Position numbers and translations under genes: made by a program. Positions 1-4,639 of a DNA stretch of 11,650 bases are shown in pieces. How positions within the stretch are numbered: the stretch's first letter is position 1; every line of letters begins with the position of its first letter. The notes under the pieces are model-generated. The model was not told where the DNA came from. It was given only the letters and a program-made list of their open reading frames with translations, and ran no database searches. Source of the DNA: Iamia sp035575815 (lineage in GTDB: Bacteria > Actinomycetota > Acidimicrobiia > Acidimicrobiales > Iamiaceae); the NCBI RefSeq assembly GCF_035575815.1, contig NZ_DATLXO010000098.1:1-11650 (forward strand). The letters run 5' to 3'.

Positions 1-63
1 CATCGCAGCCTGGTACTCGCCAATCTGCGCCCGGAGGCGCACGATCACGGAACGGTCAGCCAC
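1..63 (-). CDS. Tape measure protein, N-terminal start only (partial)
   Basis: Only the first 21 codons are present; the gene continues past the left edge. Read on the minus strand from a GTG at 63, the peptide begins MADRSVIVRLRAQIGEYQAA, the opening typical of actinophage tape measure proteins (MADR-V-V-L-A--GxY). A strong ribosome binding site, GAGGAGG, lies four to five bases upstream. Its place directly after the frameshifted tail assembly chaperones is where the tape measure gene is found in almost all siphophages. In the family this very long coiled protein sets tail length and is the client of the chaperones. The assignment rests on the start peptide and gene order; length and domains cannot be seen. 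Confidence 0.78.
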   Translation of the reverse strand, partial: MADRSVIVRLRAQIGEYQAAM

Positions 64-75
64 GGGCACCTCCTC

Positions 76-276
76 GTGAGTAGCGTCAGCGCGATGAAGA
101 ACGCAGAGGACCAGGCGGCGGACACGTACATGGCGTCGCCGGTGACCGACAGCGACCGGCTCGAGGCGATCTTCGAGCAGGTCGCCTCGATCCGGAGGAT
201 CCTGACGTTCTGGTCCGCCTTCTACGGGATCTGCTTGGCTCTCGTCGCCCTGGCCTACTTCGTGGAGATCACCTGA
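76..276 (+). CDS. Small single-pass membrane protein, plus strand, within the tail operon
   Basis: This 66-codon frame runs against all the virion genes around it. It has a charged N-terminal half with an amphipathic stretch (about residues 26-41, DRLEAIFEQVASIRR) followed by one strongly hydrophobic segment at about 42-63, then a short tail. That is the layout of a small inner-membrane protein with a cytoplasmic N-terminus. Codon third positions are G/C-rich as in real genes here, and no minus-strand gene occupies the gap between the chaperone stop (281) and the tape measure start (63). The start is uncertain: GTG at 76, ATG at 94 or ATG at 130 (48 aa) are possible, and none has a good ribosome binding site. 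It converges on the chaperone gene, the stops lying 4 bases apart. Function unknown; a holin-like or superinfection-exclusion role is only a guess. Confidence 0.6.
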   Translation: MSSVSAMKNAEDQAADTYMASPVTDSDRLEAIFEQVASIRRILTFWSAFYGICLALVALAYFVEIT

Positions 277-289
277 CCGGTCACCGGTC
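275..289. terminator. Palindrome at convergent stop codons (possible bidirectional terminator)
   Basis: GACCGG-TCA-CCGGTC forms a perfect 6-bp stem with a 3-base loop. It overlaps the stop of the plus-strand membrane-protein gene (274-276) and contains the stop of the minus-strand chaperone gene (283-281). There is no T-tract on either side, so an intrinsic terminator is unproven. Confidence 0.3.
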
Positions 290-1113
290 CACGTAGAAGA
301 ACAGGCCGTCGGGGTCGCCGCCGGCGTTCGTGTACTGCCGGGACTCCTTCGCCTTCGCGCTGCACACGTGGCAGTAGATGGCGTGCACGTCCCACTCGTC
401 GGCGAGGTCCTCGTTCATGGACTCGGTCCGGTCGTGCCCGCACCCGCCGCAACGGCGTTGCTGCGCTTCCTGCCAGGCGAGGGCGGCCTCCCGGTCCTCA
501 GGGAGCCACGCGGGCTCTTCTGGTCGGACGACTCGGCCTAGGAAGGCGCTGTGGGGGATTCCTCGGGGGGCTGCGTAGTCGACCTCGGCCCGGAAGCGAG
601 GAGACTCACGGTACGACTCGGCTGCGCTTTTGGGCCGCTGAGGCCCCGGTTCACCTTGTGGCAGGCGACCCACAGGAGGGACCGCTGCCCCTCGGTGAGG
701 GTGGACCACAACCAGTCGACGTCGTCCCCGGTGAGGGTGGGTGCGACGGCGCTGGCAGCGATCGCGGCCTGCGGGAACGTGTCGACGTTGTGGTCGAGGC
801 CGGCCTTGCGCTGGTCCTCGGAGGGCGGGTGCTGGCGGATCAGGTCGGACCAGGCGGTCCCTGCGAGCCCTTCGAACGTGAACGTCGCCTTCGAGGCGGC
901 GGATCGCTCGTAGAGCTCCTCGACCCGTCGCGCCATCTCGGGCGCCCGGTTCGCCTCGTTCGTGTCCTCGTCGGCTGCGGCCACAGCGGGGAGATCAGCC
1001 TCGAGACGTTCGATCTCGTCGAGCGCGCTGCCGTCGAGGTACACGGAGACCGTCTTGCGCGGCCGCGTGTACCGCTGCCGGATCTCCTCGACGGTGAGGA
1101 CCTCGTCGGTCAC
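281..1113 (-). CDS. Tail assembly chaperone, long frameshift product (gpG-gpT type)
   Basis: This is the -1 frameshift product of the chaperone gene. It shares residues 1-162 with the short form, then switches frame at the slippery site and adds 115 residues, about 277 aa in total. The added region carries GIPHSAFLGR and WLPEDR--ALAW, both typical of actinophage second tail chaperones, followed by a likely zinc site of two CxxC pairs (about C222/C225 and C248/C251). In lambda the equivalent gpG/gpGT pair is made at a fixed ratio, binds the tape measure and recruits tail tube subunits, and is absent from the finished tail. The -1 frame has no convincing start of its own; a GTG at 709 gives an implausible N-terminus. 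The next virion gene is the tape measure at 63, as expected. Confidence 0.85.
538..1113 (-). CDS. Tail assembly chaperone, short product (gpG type)
   Basis: The 191-aa in-frame product starts at a GTG (1113) two bases after the major tail protein stop (1118-1116), so translation is probably coupled; no clear ribosome binding site is seen. The protein opens MTDEVLTVEEIRQRYTRPRK and is acidic and helical, ending after the slippery site in a low-complexity Ser/Pro/Thr tail (about residues 163-191). The DD-DWLW--LTEGQRSLLW block at about 130-150 resembles the C-terminal part of other actinophage short chaperones. An open frame continues upstream to 1731 but lies inside the major tail gene and is spurious. 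Identification rests on position after the major tail protein, the canonical slippery site and the chaperone-like second frame. Confidence 0.85.
   Translation of the reverse strand: MTDEVLTVEEIRQRYTRPRKTVSVYLDGSALDEIERLEADLPAVAAADEDTNEANRAPEMARRVEELYERSAASKATFTFEGLAGTAWSDLIRQHPPSEDQRKAGLDHNVDTFPQAAIAASAVAPTLTGDDVDWLWSTLTEGQRSLLWVACHKVNRGLSGPKAQPSRTVSLLASGPRSTTQPPEESPTAPS
628..634 (-). promoter_or_regulatory. Programmed -1 ribosomal frameshift site CCCAAAA
   Basis: Read on the minus strand, C CCA AAA matches the X XXY YYZ slippery rule. In the zero frame the codons are CCA AAA (Pro161-Lys162); after slipping back one base they are CCC AAA, and the next codon is AGC at 628-626. The downstream -1 frame then stays open to 281. 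A possible weak stimulatory stem (CCTCG pairing with CGAGG) lies about 30 bases further on. Confidence 0.88.
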
Positions 1114-1115
1114 GA

Positions 1116-1751
1116 TCAGGCGGCGAGGGTGGCGTCGTCGAACACGGCGCCGGGGATGGCGCAGCGGGCGGTGAACATCTGCTTGGCGTTTTCCGCGATC
1201 GGGGCGTTCTCCCTGCTGATGACCTCCACGGGCCACACCTCCACCTTCTGCGCGGCGGTCGCAGCGACGGCGGACCCACCGAAGCGGCGGACGACGATGT
1301 AGCCCGCCGTGCCTCGCGGGAGCGTGACCCAGGCGGTGTCGTTGGCGGGGGTGTCGTCCCGGTTCAGCTTCAGCTCGATCGGGTCGCCGCCGAAGGTCCC
1401 AGCGGCCGTCTTGTTCTGCCGTGAAGAGGCGTCCGACACGTCGAGGGTGGATCCGCTGTTCGGGGTGGTCAGCCCGTCCCGGGTGAGGAACGGTGTCAGG
1501 TCGACGCCTGCGGTCACAGCTGCTGCTGAAGGTGCCGAGGGGGTGGCGAGAGTGGCGACGTACCAGACCCGGATCACCTCGGTGCTGCCGCGCCGGGCCA
1601 TCCCGTGCTCGAGCGCGAGCCCGATCAGCAACTGGCGGGACAGGTCGGAGAGGGAGCGGGGGCGGCCGCCGGCGTCGAGGCCAGCGATGAACCAGGCGAC
1701 GAGGGCGACCGCTGCGAGCAGCAGCAGCCATCCTGCGGTGGTGATGAGCAT
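1116..1751 (-). CDS. Major tail (tube) protein with N-terminal membrane-segment extension
   Basis: The 211-aa frame has two parts. From Met51 (1601) it reads MARRGSTEVIRVWYVATLA, then beta-rich sequence ending NAKQMFTARCAIPGAVFDDA, typical of major tail tube proteins of actinophages. Before it lie 50 residues with a hydrophobic segment at about 6-24 (WLLLLAAVALVAWFIAGL) and an amphipathic stretch. The start at 1751 is favoured because a perfect GAGGAGG sits seven bases upstream, whereas the ATG at 1601 has only a weak signal. The extension uses the same G/C-rich codons as the rest, so it is likely translated. Whether the tube subunit carries the leader, is processed, or is also made from Met51 is unknown. 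Position between tail terminator and chaperones supports the assignment. Confidence 0.78.
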   Translation of the reverse strand: MLITTAGWLLLLAAVALVAWFIAGLDAGGRPRSLSDLSRQLLIGLALEHGMARRGSTEVIRVWYVATLATPSAPSAAAVTAGVDLTPFLTRDGLTTPNSGSTLDVSDASSRQNKTAAGTFGGDPIELKLNRDDTPANDTAWVTLPRGTAGYIVVRRFGGSAVAATAAQKVEVWPVEVISRENAPIAENAKQMFTARCAIPGAVFDDATLAA

Positions 1752-1753
1752 GC

Positions 1754-1769
1754 GGGTGCCTCCTCAGGC
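1754..1769 (-). promoter_or_regulatory. Ribosome-binding-site repeat, copy 1
   Basis: Minus-strand GCCTGAGGAGGCACCC, containing the GAGGAGG that fixes the major tail protein start at 1751. The same 16 bases occur at 2262-2277 before the 55-aa gene. Confidence 0.7.
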
Positions 1770-1789
1770 GTTGTGGTTGGGGGGATAGT

Positions 1790-1807
1790 CACGCCGCTGA
1801 CGGCGTG
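1790..1807. other. Stem-loop in the divergent gap before the major tail gene
   Basis: CACGCCG-CTGA-CGGCGTG is a perfect 7-bp stem with a 4-base loop, lying between the divergent starts of the major tail gene (1751, minus) and the 65-aa gene (1821, plus). No T-run follows on either strand, so a simple terminator is unlikely; an operator or mRNA 5' structure is possible. Confidence 0.45.
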
Positions 1808-1820
1808 GGATGATGAGCAA

Positions 1821-2018
1821 ATGAGCGAGTTTCTTGCAGTGCGCGGCGACCCCGAGGTCATCTCGTGGCTGCGTGACCATGGGATGAACCCGGACGAGAT
1901 CACTCCCTCCATCACGCTCCAGGAGGACGGCAGCCTTCTCTTGGAGCGCTACATGGGTCCCAAGACGCGGGCAACGGAAGCCGTCGAGGTCCGGCCGCTC
2001 CGTCCGTTCCCGTTCTGA
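1821..2018 (+). CDS. Small 65-aa protein of unknown function, plus strand, within the tail operon
   Basis: A 65-residue soluble, acidic protein encoded against the virion operon. It opens MSEFLAVRGDPEVISWLRDH, then GMNPDEI, and a strand-like LQEDGSLLLERYM; the order helix, 'WLRDHGMNPDEI', 'DGSL' resembles small hypothetical proteins I associate with actinobacteria and their phages, but I cannot name the family. An open frame extends upstream to 1605 across the tail gene, but the plausible sequence begins at the ATG at 1821. The ribosome binding site is weak (GGGATGATGAG). It diverges from the major tail gene and converges on the 55-aa gene, with hairpins at both ends. No minus-strand gene fits the 342-base gap it occupies. 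A moron-like role is inference. Confidence 0.6.
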   Translation: MSEFLAVRGDPEVISWLRDHGMNPDEITPSITLQEDGSLLLERYMGPKTRATEAVEVRPLRPFPF

Positions 2019-2062
2019 CGAGAGGCAGTCAGCCAGGCCGGGGGCGGGCCGTGCGGGGGCTG

Positions 2063-2082
2063 CTCGGGCCCGGCGGGCCGAG
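2063..2082. terminator. GC-rich hairpin between convergent genes (possible bidirectional terminator)
   Basis: CTCGG-g-CCC-ggc-GGG-CCGAG folds into an eight-pair stem with one bulged G and a 3-base loop. It lies between the stop of the plus-strand 65-aa gene (2018) and that of the minus-strand 55-aa gene (2094). There is no T-tract; terminators of that kind are proposed in actinobacteria, but this one is untested. Confidence 0.4.
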
Positions 2083-2093
2083 AGGGTGTGCTG

Positions 2094-2261
2094 CTAGCCG
2101 GCGGGCGCCGGCGGGGTGATGTTGTCGATGGCCGCCTTGTCGTCCTTGCCGACGGGCCGCCACCCGCTGTCGCGGCAGAGGATCTCGGCGAGGCCGGCGT
2201 GCACGAAGGCTTCGTTGTCGCCTTCGTTGAGCTTCGGGTGCTTGATGTGGACGAGGTCCAT
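2094..2261 (-). CDS. Small 55-aa protein between tail terminator and major tail protein
   Basis: A 55-residue hydrophilic protein starting MDLVHIKHPKLNEGDNEAFV and containing SGWRPVGKDD near its end, then a Pro/Ala tail. The pattern of a short beta start ('V-IKHPKL-EGD') followed by 'GWRPV' is common in very small actinophage proteins of the head-tail region whose role is not established. The ATG at 2261 is chosen because GAGGAGG sits five bases upstream and overlaps the tail terminator stop (TGA within CCTGAGGAGG). The longer open frame reaching 2438 is a shadow of the tail terminator gene. Function unknown; its position suggests a virion or assembly role. Confidence 0.72.
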   Translation of the reverse strand: MDLVHIKHPKLNEGDNEAFVHAGLAEILCRDSGWRPVGKDDKAAIDNITPPAPAG

Positions 2262-2277
2262 GGGTGCCTCCTCAGGC
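2262..2277 (-). promoter_or_regulatory. Ribosome-binding-site repeat, copy 2
   Basis: Minus-strand GCCTGAGGAGGCACCC. It holds both the stop of the tail terminator gene (2274-2272) and the GAGGAGG for the 55-aa gene, and is identical to the copy at 1754-1769. Confidence 0.7.
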
Positions 2278-2670
2278 TGGGGTTGTGTGGATGCGGTAGA
2301 TGTCAACGGCCTCGAAGATCGGCGGGCTCCTGTCGTCGTCACGCCGGACCGGCTGGGACGCCTCCAGCTCCGGCGGGTGAAGCCGTGAGCGGCCCGCAAC
2401 TGTGACGATGCCCAACAGCGCAGCGGCCGCCTTGTCACGACCCCACTCCGCCTGATCCGCCGTCTCGCCTACGCACACCACGTGCATCGTCGGGGAGGCG
2501 TCAGCATGCGAACCTGACACCGGTCCGTCGAGGACGCTCAGCCCCCCGGCGTGGACCACCACGTAAGGCGGATCGACACCTGCCGGGGCGACCCCTCGGC
2601 CGACCTGGAGCCCCGCCGCCTCCAGTGCAGCAATGACACCAGCGGTGTGCGCCCGAGCACTCGGGATCAT
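2272..2670 (-). CDS. Tail terminator protein
   Basis: A 132-aa protein opening MIPSARAHTAGVIAALEAAG, with a beta strand PPYVVVHAGG, a central MHVVCVGETADQAEWGRDKA and a C-terminal strand EAVDIYRIHT. An N-terminal helix, 'PYVVV' and a later 'hVh-VGet--qA-w--d' block is the usual appearance of actinophage tail terminators (lambda gpU-like fold class), which cap the finished tail tube and join it to the head. The ATG at 2670 has GAGG about eight bases upstream. In the virion series it sits between the gp10-like neck protein and the major tail protein, the expected place, although the HNH gene now separates it from the neck genes. Its stop is ten bases from the next start. Confidence 0.78.
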   Translation of the reverse strand: MIPSARAHTAGVIAALEAAGLQVGRGVAPAGVDPPYVVVHAGGLSVLDGPVSGSHADASPTMHVVCVGETADQAEWGRDKAAAALLGIVTVAGRSRLHPPELEASQPVRRDDDRSPPIFEAVDIYRIHTTPA

Positions 2671-2695
2671 TCCAGGCCCTCGACAGCGGCGTTGG

Positions 2696-2992
2696 TCAGG
2701 CGCTGAGAACCAACGGGGCCCGACGGTGTGACGTTGCGAATGGCCATCGAGCCCCCTTCCGAGAGTTGCAGGACCGGCAAGATGGCCGGAGGTTGCTGAG
2801 CATGTGAGCTCCGCCCTTGCTGAGCGGCTTCACGTGGTCGATCGAGTCAGCCTCAACACCGCACATCCAGCAGCAGTAACCGAAGAAGGCCAGCCGATCA
2901 TCGAGCTGCTGTTCAGTGAACGCAACGACCGGAGCATCTTGAAGTCGAGCGCGGCGGCGAGGTGCGTTCCTCGCCCAACCCGCTCGCAGCAC
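2696..2992 (-). CDS. HNH endonuclease, C-terminal catalytic fragment
   Basis: The 98-codon frame from a GTG at 2992 holds the complete HNH core: C40-x2/3-C44, the catalytic-type Asp-His at 52-53 in SIDHVKPLSKGG, Asn at 68 in MLSNLRPSC, and CRSCNSRKG at 72-80 with the second Cys pair (C72, C75) and Asn76 where the third HNH residue lies. The four cysteines fit a structural zinc ribbon. HNH proteins of this type nick or cut double-stranded DNA and promote their own spread. No ribosome binding site precedes the GTG, and coding sequence evidently continues upstream in the same frame, so this is probably a fragment of the broken gene rather than an independent one. Confidence 0.72.
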   Translation of the reverse strand: MLRAGWARNAPRRRARLQDAPVVAFTEQQLDDRLAFFGYCCWMCGVEADSIDHVKPLSKGGAHMLSNLRPSCRSCNSRKGARWPFATSHRRAPLVLSA

Positions 2993-3146
2993 TTCCCGAC
3001 GAGCTTGTTCCCAGCGCTTGCGACGCTCTTTGACCCACTCAGGCGACCGTTCCTTCTCCTGGCGTTTCCACTTGCGGGAGTAGGCCCGACCGTGCTCCGA
3101 TGTTCTCCACCTTCGCGATGCCGCACGCCGCTGGTCGCGACCAGGA

Positions 3147-3428
3147 TCACGTTCGCCGACGAGGGATTTTGATGCACGGACGGCAGTACGCCGTCAGGCC
3201 ATCCCGCCGGGCTTGGCTCACTCCAAAGAGCGCCACGGGGACAAAGTCGACACATCGAGGACACCACTTCAGGCTCGCGTCGGGCGGCTCTTTGAACCGC
3301 ACGCCAACTGGGTCACCCTGACGCTTCCATCGCCAGTAGTGCGCTTGGCACCAGCCTCGAGCCTTGTGCTTCTTGCCGCATCCTGCGATTGAGCACACCC
3401 GCAACTCGCCGCAGGATACCTTCGGCAC
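3147..3428 (-). CDS. HNH endonuclease, N-terminal zinc-finger fragment
   Basis: The 93-codon frame starts at a GTG (3428) with GGGAGG about eight bases upstream. Its first part, CSIAGCGKKHKARGWCQAHY followed by WRWKRQGDP, is the short Cys-rich module often found at the N-terminus of actinophage HNH endonucleases; the second, WCPRC...YCRPC (C56, C59, C82, C85), is a further zinc-like pair of the 'C--C--------F-----DGL---C--C' type seen in the same proteins. After Lys87 the frame runs into IPRRRT and stops, which does not match the expected continuation, whereas the next frame does. It has no known catalytic residues and would not cut DNA alone. Confidence 0.62.
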   Translation of the reverse strand: MPKVSCGELRVCSIAGCGKKHKARGWCQAHYWRWKRQGDPVGVRFKEPPDASLKWCPRCVDFVPVALFGVSQARRDGLTAYCRPCIKIPRRRT

Positions 3429-3455
3429 CGTCGGACCCTCCCGGGGTTCGGCCGC

Positions 3456-3486
3456 GGCCGGGGCCTGTTAGTGCAGGTGCCCGGCC
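3456..3486. terminator. Large hairpin between neck gene and HNH gene
   Basis: Outer arms GGCCGGG (3456-3462) and CCCGGCC (3480-3486) pair over 7 bp; inside them CCTG (3464-3467) pairs with CAGG (3474-3477), leaving a 6-base loop. It lies 14 bases after the neck-gene stop and before the HNH ribosome binding site. No T-tract follows. It could be an attenuator or an insertion boundary. Confidence 0.4.
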
Positions 3487-3499
3487 AACTCGATTCCAC

Positions 3500-3874
3500 T
3501 CAGAGGATATCACCGGCGATATCCCCAAGGGCCTTCACGAAACGAGGTCCTTCAAGGTCCAACGCTGGGCCTAGATGGGAGATGGGAGCGTTATTAGAAC
3601 TCCCAAACTCGAGCAGATTTCCGAGCGCGCCCTGCGGACGGTCCTTGTCGGGGCCGATTACCGCTTCAACGTCACCGACGCGCACCGTCGTTTCATACGT
3701 GATCGAGCGGGGGTAGTGCGGAGCATGCCCGATCCCAGCGGAGAACCGTTGCGCGTCGCGCTTGATGTTGAGGGCGCCCCTCTGGATGATGGCGATGCCG
3801 CCGGCCTGCACCTTCACCGGTGCGCCGGCGAGGTCGGCGACGAGGGCGTCGAGCCCGTCCGCCTCAAGCATCAT
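3500..3874 (-). CDS. HK97 gp10-like neck/tail-completion protein
   Basis: A 124-aa protein with an N-terminal helix (DGLDALVADLAGAPVKV), a central basic segment and the signature run LGNLLEFGSSNNAPISHLGP at about residues 84-103, followed by a closing helix. The 'LEFGS--N-P-P-L-PAL' signature is the hallmark of the HK97 gp10 family of head-tail joining/tail-completion proteins, which act at the interface between connector and tail. The start has tandem ATGs (3874 and 3871) with GGAGG six bases before the first, and overlaps the end of the stopper gene by 11 bases, indicating coupling. The last codons (GDIAGDI) create a GGATATC inverted repeat at the DNA level. Confidence 0.85.
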   Translation of the reverse strand: MMLEADGLDALVADLAGAPVKVQAGGIAIIQRGALNIKRDAQRFSAGIGHAPHYPRSITYETTVRVGDVEAVIGPDKDRPQGALGNLLEFGSSNNAPISHLGPALDLEGPRFVKALGDIAGDIL

Positions 3875-4271
3875 CGACGTCCTCCACGGTCATGCGCCGC
3901 ACCAGCAGCGTCGACGAGTGGTGCACCTGCGTGACCCGCAGCTCGCGCCCGACGGCGTGCGTGTCGTCAGAGGCGGTGACGGTGGCGACGTCGTTCACCT
4001 CCGGGGACGTCGAGTCCCACGGGATCTCCAGGAGGTAGTCACGGAGCGACACCTCCTGCTCCCCTGCTTCGACATCACCGCTCGCGCCACCGGCCCGCTG
4101 CCGCAGCCGGCACCGTCCGCTGTAGACCGCCGTCCGGGCGGGGGTCGTGATCGCACCGGTGCCCTCGTTCATGGTGCCAGCGCCGGCGCCGGGTCGGCCG
4201 ATGGTGCAGGTGTCGATCAGGAGCCGCTCGGTGGCCCGGCGGCCAGCCGAGAGGAGGCTGGTGAGGCTCAC
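3864..4271 (-). CDS. Head-tail stopper-like connector protein (DUF6093-like)
   Basis: A 135-aa protein starting at the GTG at 4271, which overlaps the upstream stop as GTGA and has GAGG five bases before it; the ATG at 4304 has no such signal. It opens with a helix (LTSLLSAGRRATERLLIDTC) and then TIGRPGAGAGTMNEGTGAIT, a pattern I link to DUF6093-type proteins of actinophages, followed by beta strands ending RELRVTQVHHSSTLLVRRMT. In gene order it occupies the stopper slot between the adaptor and the gp10-like protein, where the family closes the head after packaging and binds the tail. The family match is by sequence pattern and position; the exact role is inferred. Confidence 0.75.
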   Translation of the reverse strand: MSLTSLLSAGRRATERLLIDTCTIGRPGAGAGTMNEGTGAITTPARTAVYSGRCRLRQRAGGASGDVEAGEQEVSLRDYLLEIPWDSTSPEVNDVATVTASDDTHAVGRELRVTQVHHSSTLLVRRMTVEDVDDA

Positions 4272-4621
4272 CAGGACCTCGAGTACGGCAATGACCCTGA
4301 CCATGGGCCTGGGTTCAGGTTCGGGGTGACGGCGGCGAGGAGGTCGTCTCGTTCGGCCGTCGTCAGGTAGACGCCGCTGCGGCCGTCGTCGCGACGCCAG
4401 GTGTAGGAGTCCACCGTCTCGGACGTGTACCCGCCGGGGTTCCGCCACGCTCGAGCGGCGATCTCGAACCGGACCGCCTGGACCGCGAACGGCTCAGGGT
4501 CGAGGGGCCCTGTGTGCTCCTGGACGAGACCGTTGGCGACTGCGACGATGAGGTCGAGGGCGTACTCCTCGTCGGGGACCGGCTCCCGGAGGTAGGCGAC
4601 GAGGTCGAGGCGGGTCAGCAT
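4268..4621 (-). CDS. Head-tail adaptor (connector) protein
   Basis: A 117-aa, mainly helical acidic protein. Features are MLTRLDLVAYLREPVPDEEY, a helix with ALDLIVAVANGLVQEHTG, an AVQAVRFEIAARAWRNPGGY helix, SETVDSYTWRR and a C-terminal TTAERDDLLAAV helix. The 'a--v-le-AaRa--NP-G--se--d-y' pattern is characteristic of actinophage head-tail adaptors (gp6/gp15 connector type), which form the ring below the portal. The ATG at 4621 has GGAGGT five bases upstream. Its stop overlaps the next start in GTGA. The position, first of the connector genes after the capsid, agrees. Confidence 0.82.
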   Translation of the reverse strand: MLTRLDLVAYLREPVPDEEYALDLIVAVANGLVQEHTGPLDPEPFAVQAVRFEIAARAWRNPGGYTSETVDSYTWRRDDGRSGVYLTTAERDDLLAAVTPNLNPGPWSGSLPYSRSW

Positions 4622-4626
4622 CGTCT

Positions 4627-4639
4627 ACCTCCGGGAGGT
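4627..4639 (-). promoter_or_regulatory. Hairpin covering the adaptor ribosome binding site
   Basis: The minus-strand ACCTC-CCG-GAGGT pairs over 5 bp and contains most of the adaptor's GGAGGT. It begins within the upstream gene's stop codon, so a ribosome finishing that gene would open it; this suggests translational coupling. Confidence 0.35.

Larger units (their letters stand above)
2696..3428 (-). pseudogene. HNH endonuclease gene broken by a single-base frameshift
   Basis: Two minus-strand frames that together make one recognisable protein are separated by a frame change. Removing one A from the AAAA run at 3170-3167 joins them into a 243-aa protein: two Cys-rich zinc-like motifs (residues about 12-30 and 56-85), a basic linker of about 60 residues with no start codon, and an HNH domain near the C-terminus. 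The linker frame is open back to about 3190, which is unexpected unless the halves were once continuous. The gene lies between two conserved tail-connector genes, where free-standing homing endonucleases often insert. Its G+C looks slightly lower than its neighbours'. A sequencing error or true inactivation would give the same picture. Confidence 0.75.

Noticed and set aside
1114..1731. Upstream extension of the chaperone reading frame
   Set aside because: Arg/Pro-rich sequence overlapping the major tail gene; the GTG at 1113 just after the tail stop is the sensible start.
1752..1820. Promoter for the major tail gene or the 65-aa gene
   Set aside because: TTGTGG and GATAGT resemble promoter boxes but are only six bases apart; no correctly spaced pair was found on either strand.
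3505..3524. GGATATC...GATATCC inverted repeat as an operator or homing site
   Set aside because: It lies within the last codons of the neck gene and results from the repeated GDI residues; nothing ties it to the HNH enzyme.
4272..4304. ATG at 4304 as the stopper start
   Set aside because: It would overlap the adaptor by 37 bases and lacks a ribosome binding site; GTG 4271 in GTGA with GAGG upstream is better.
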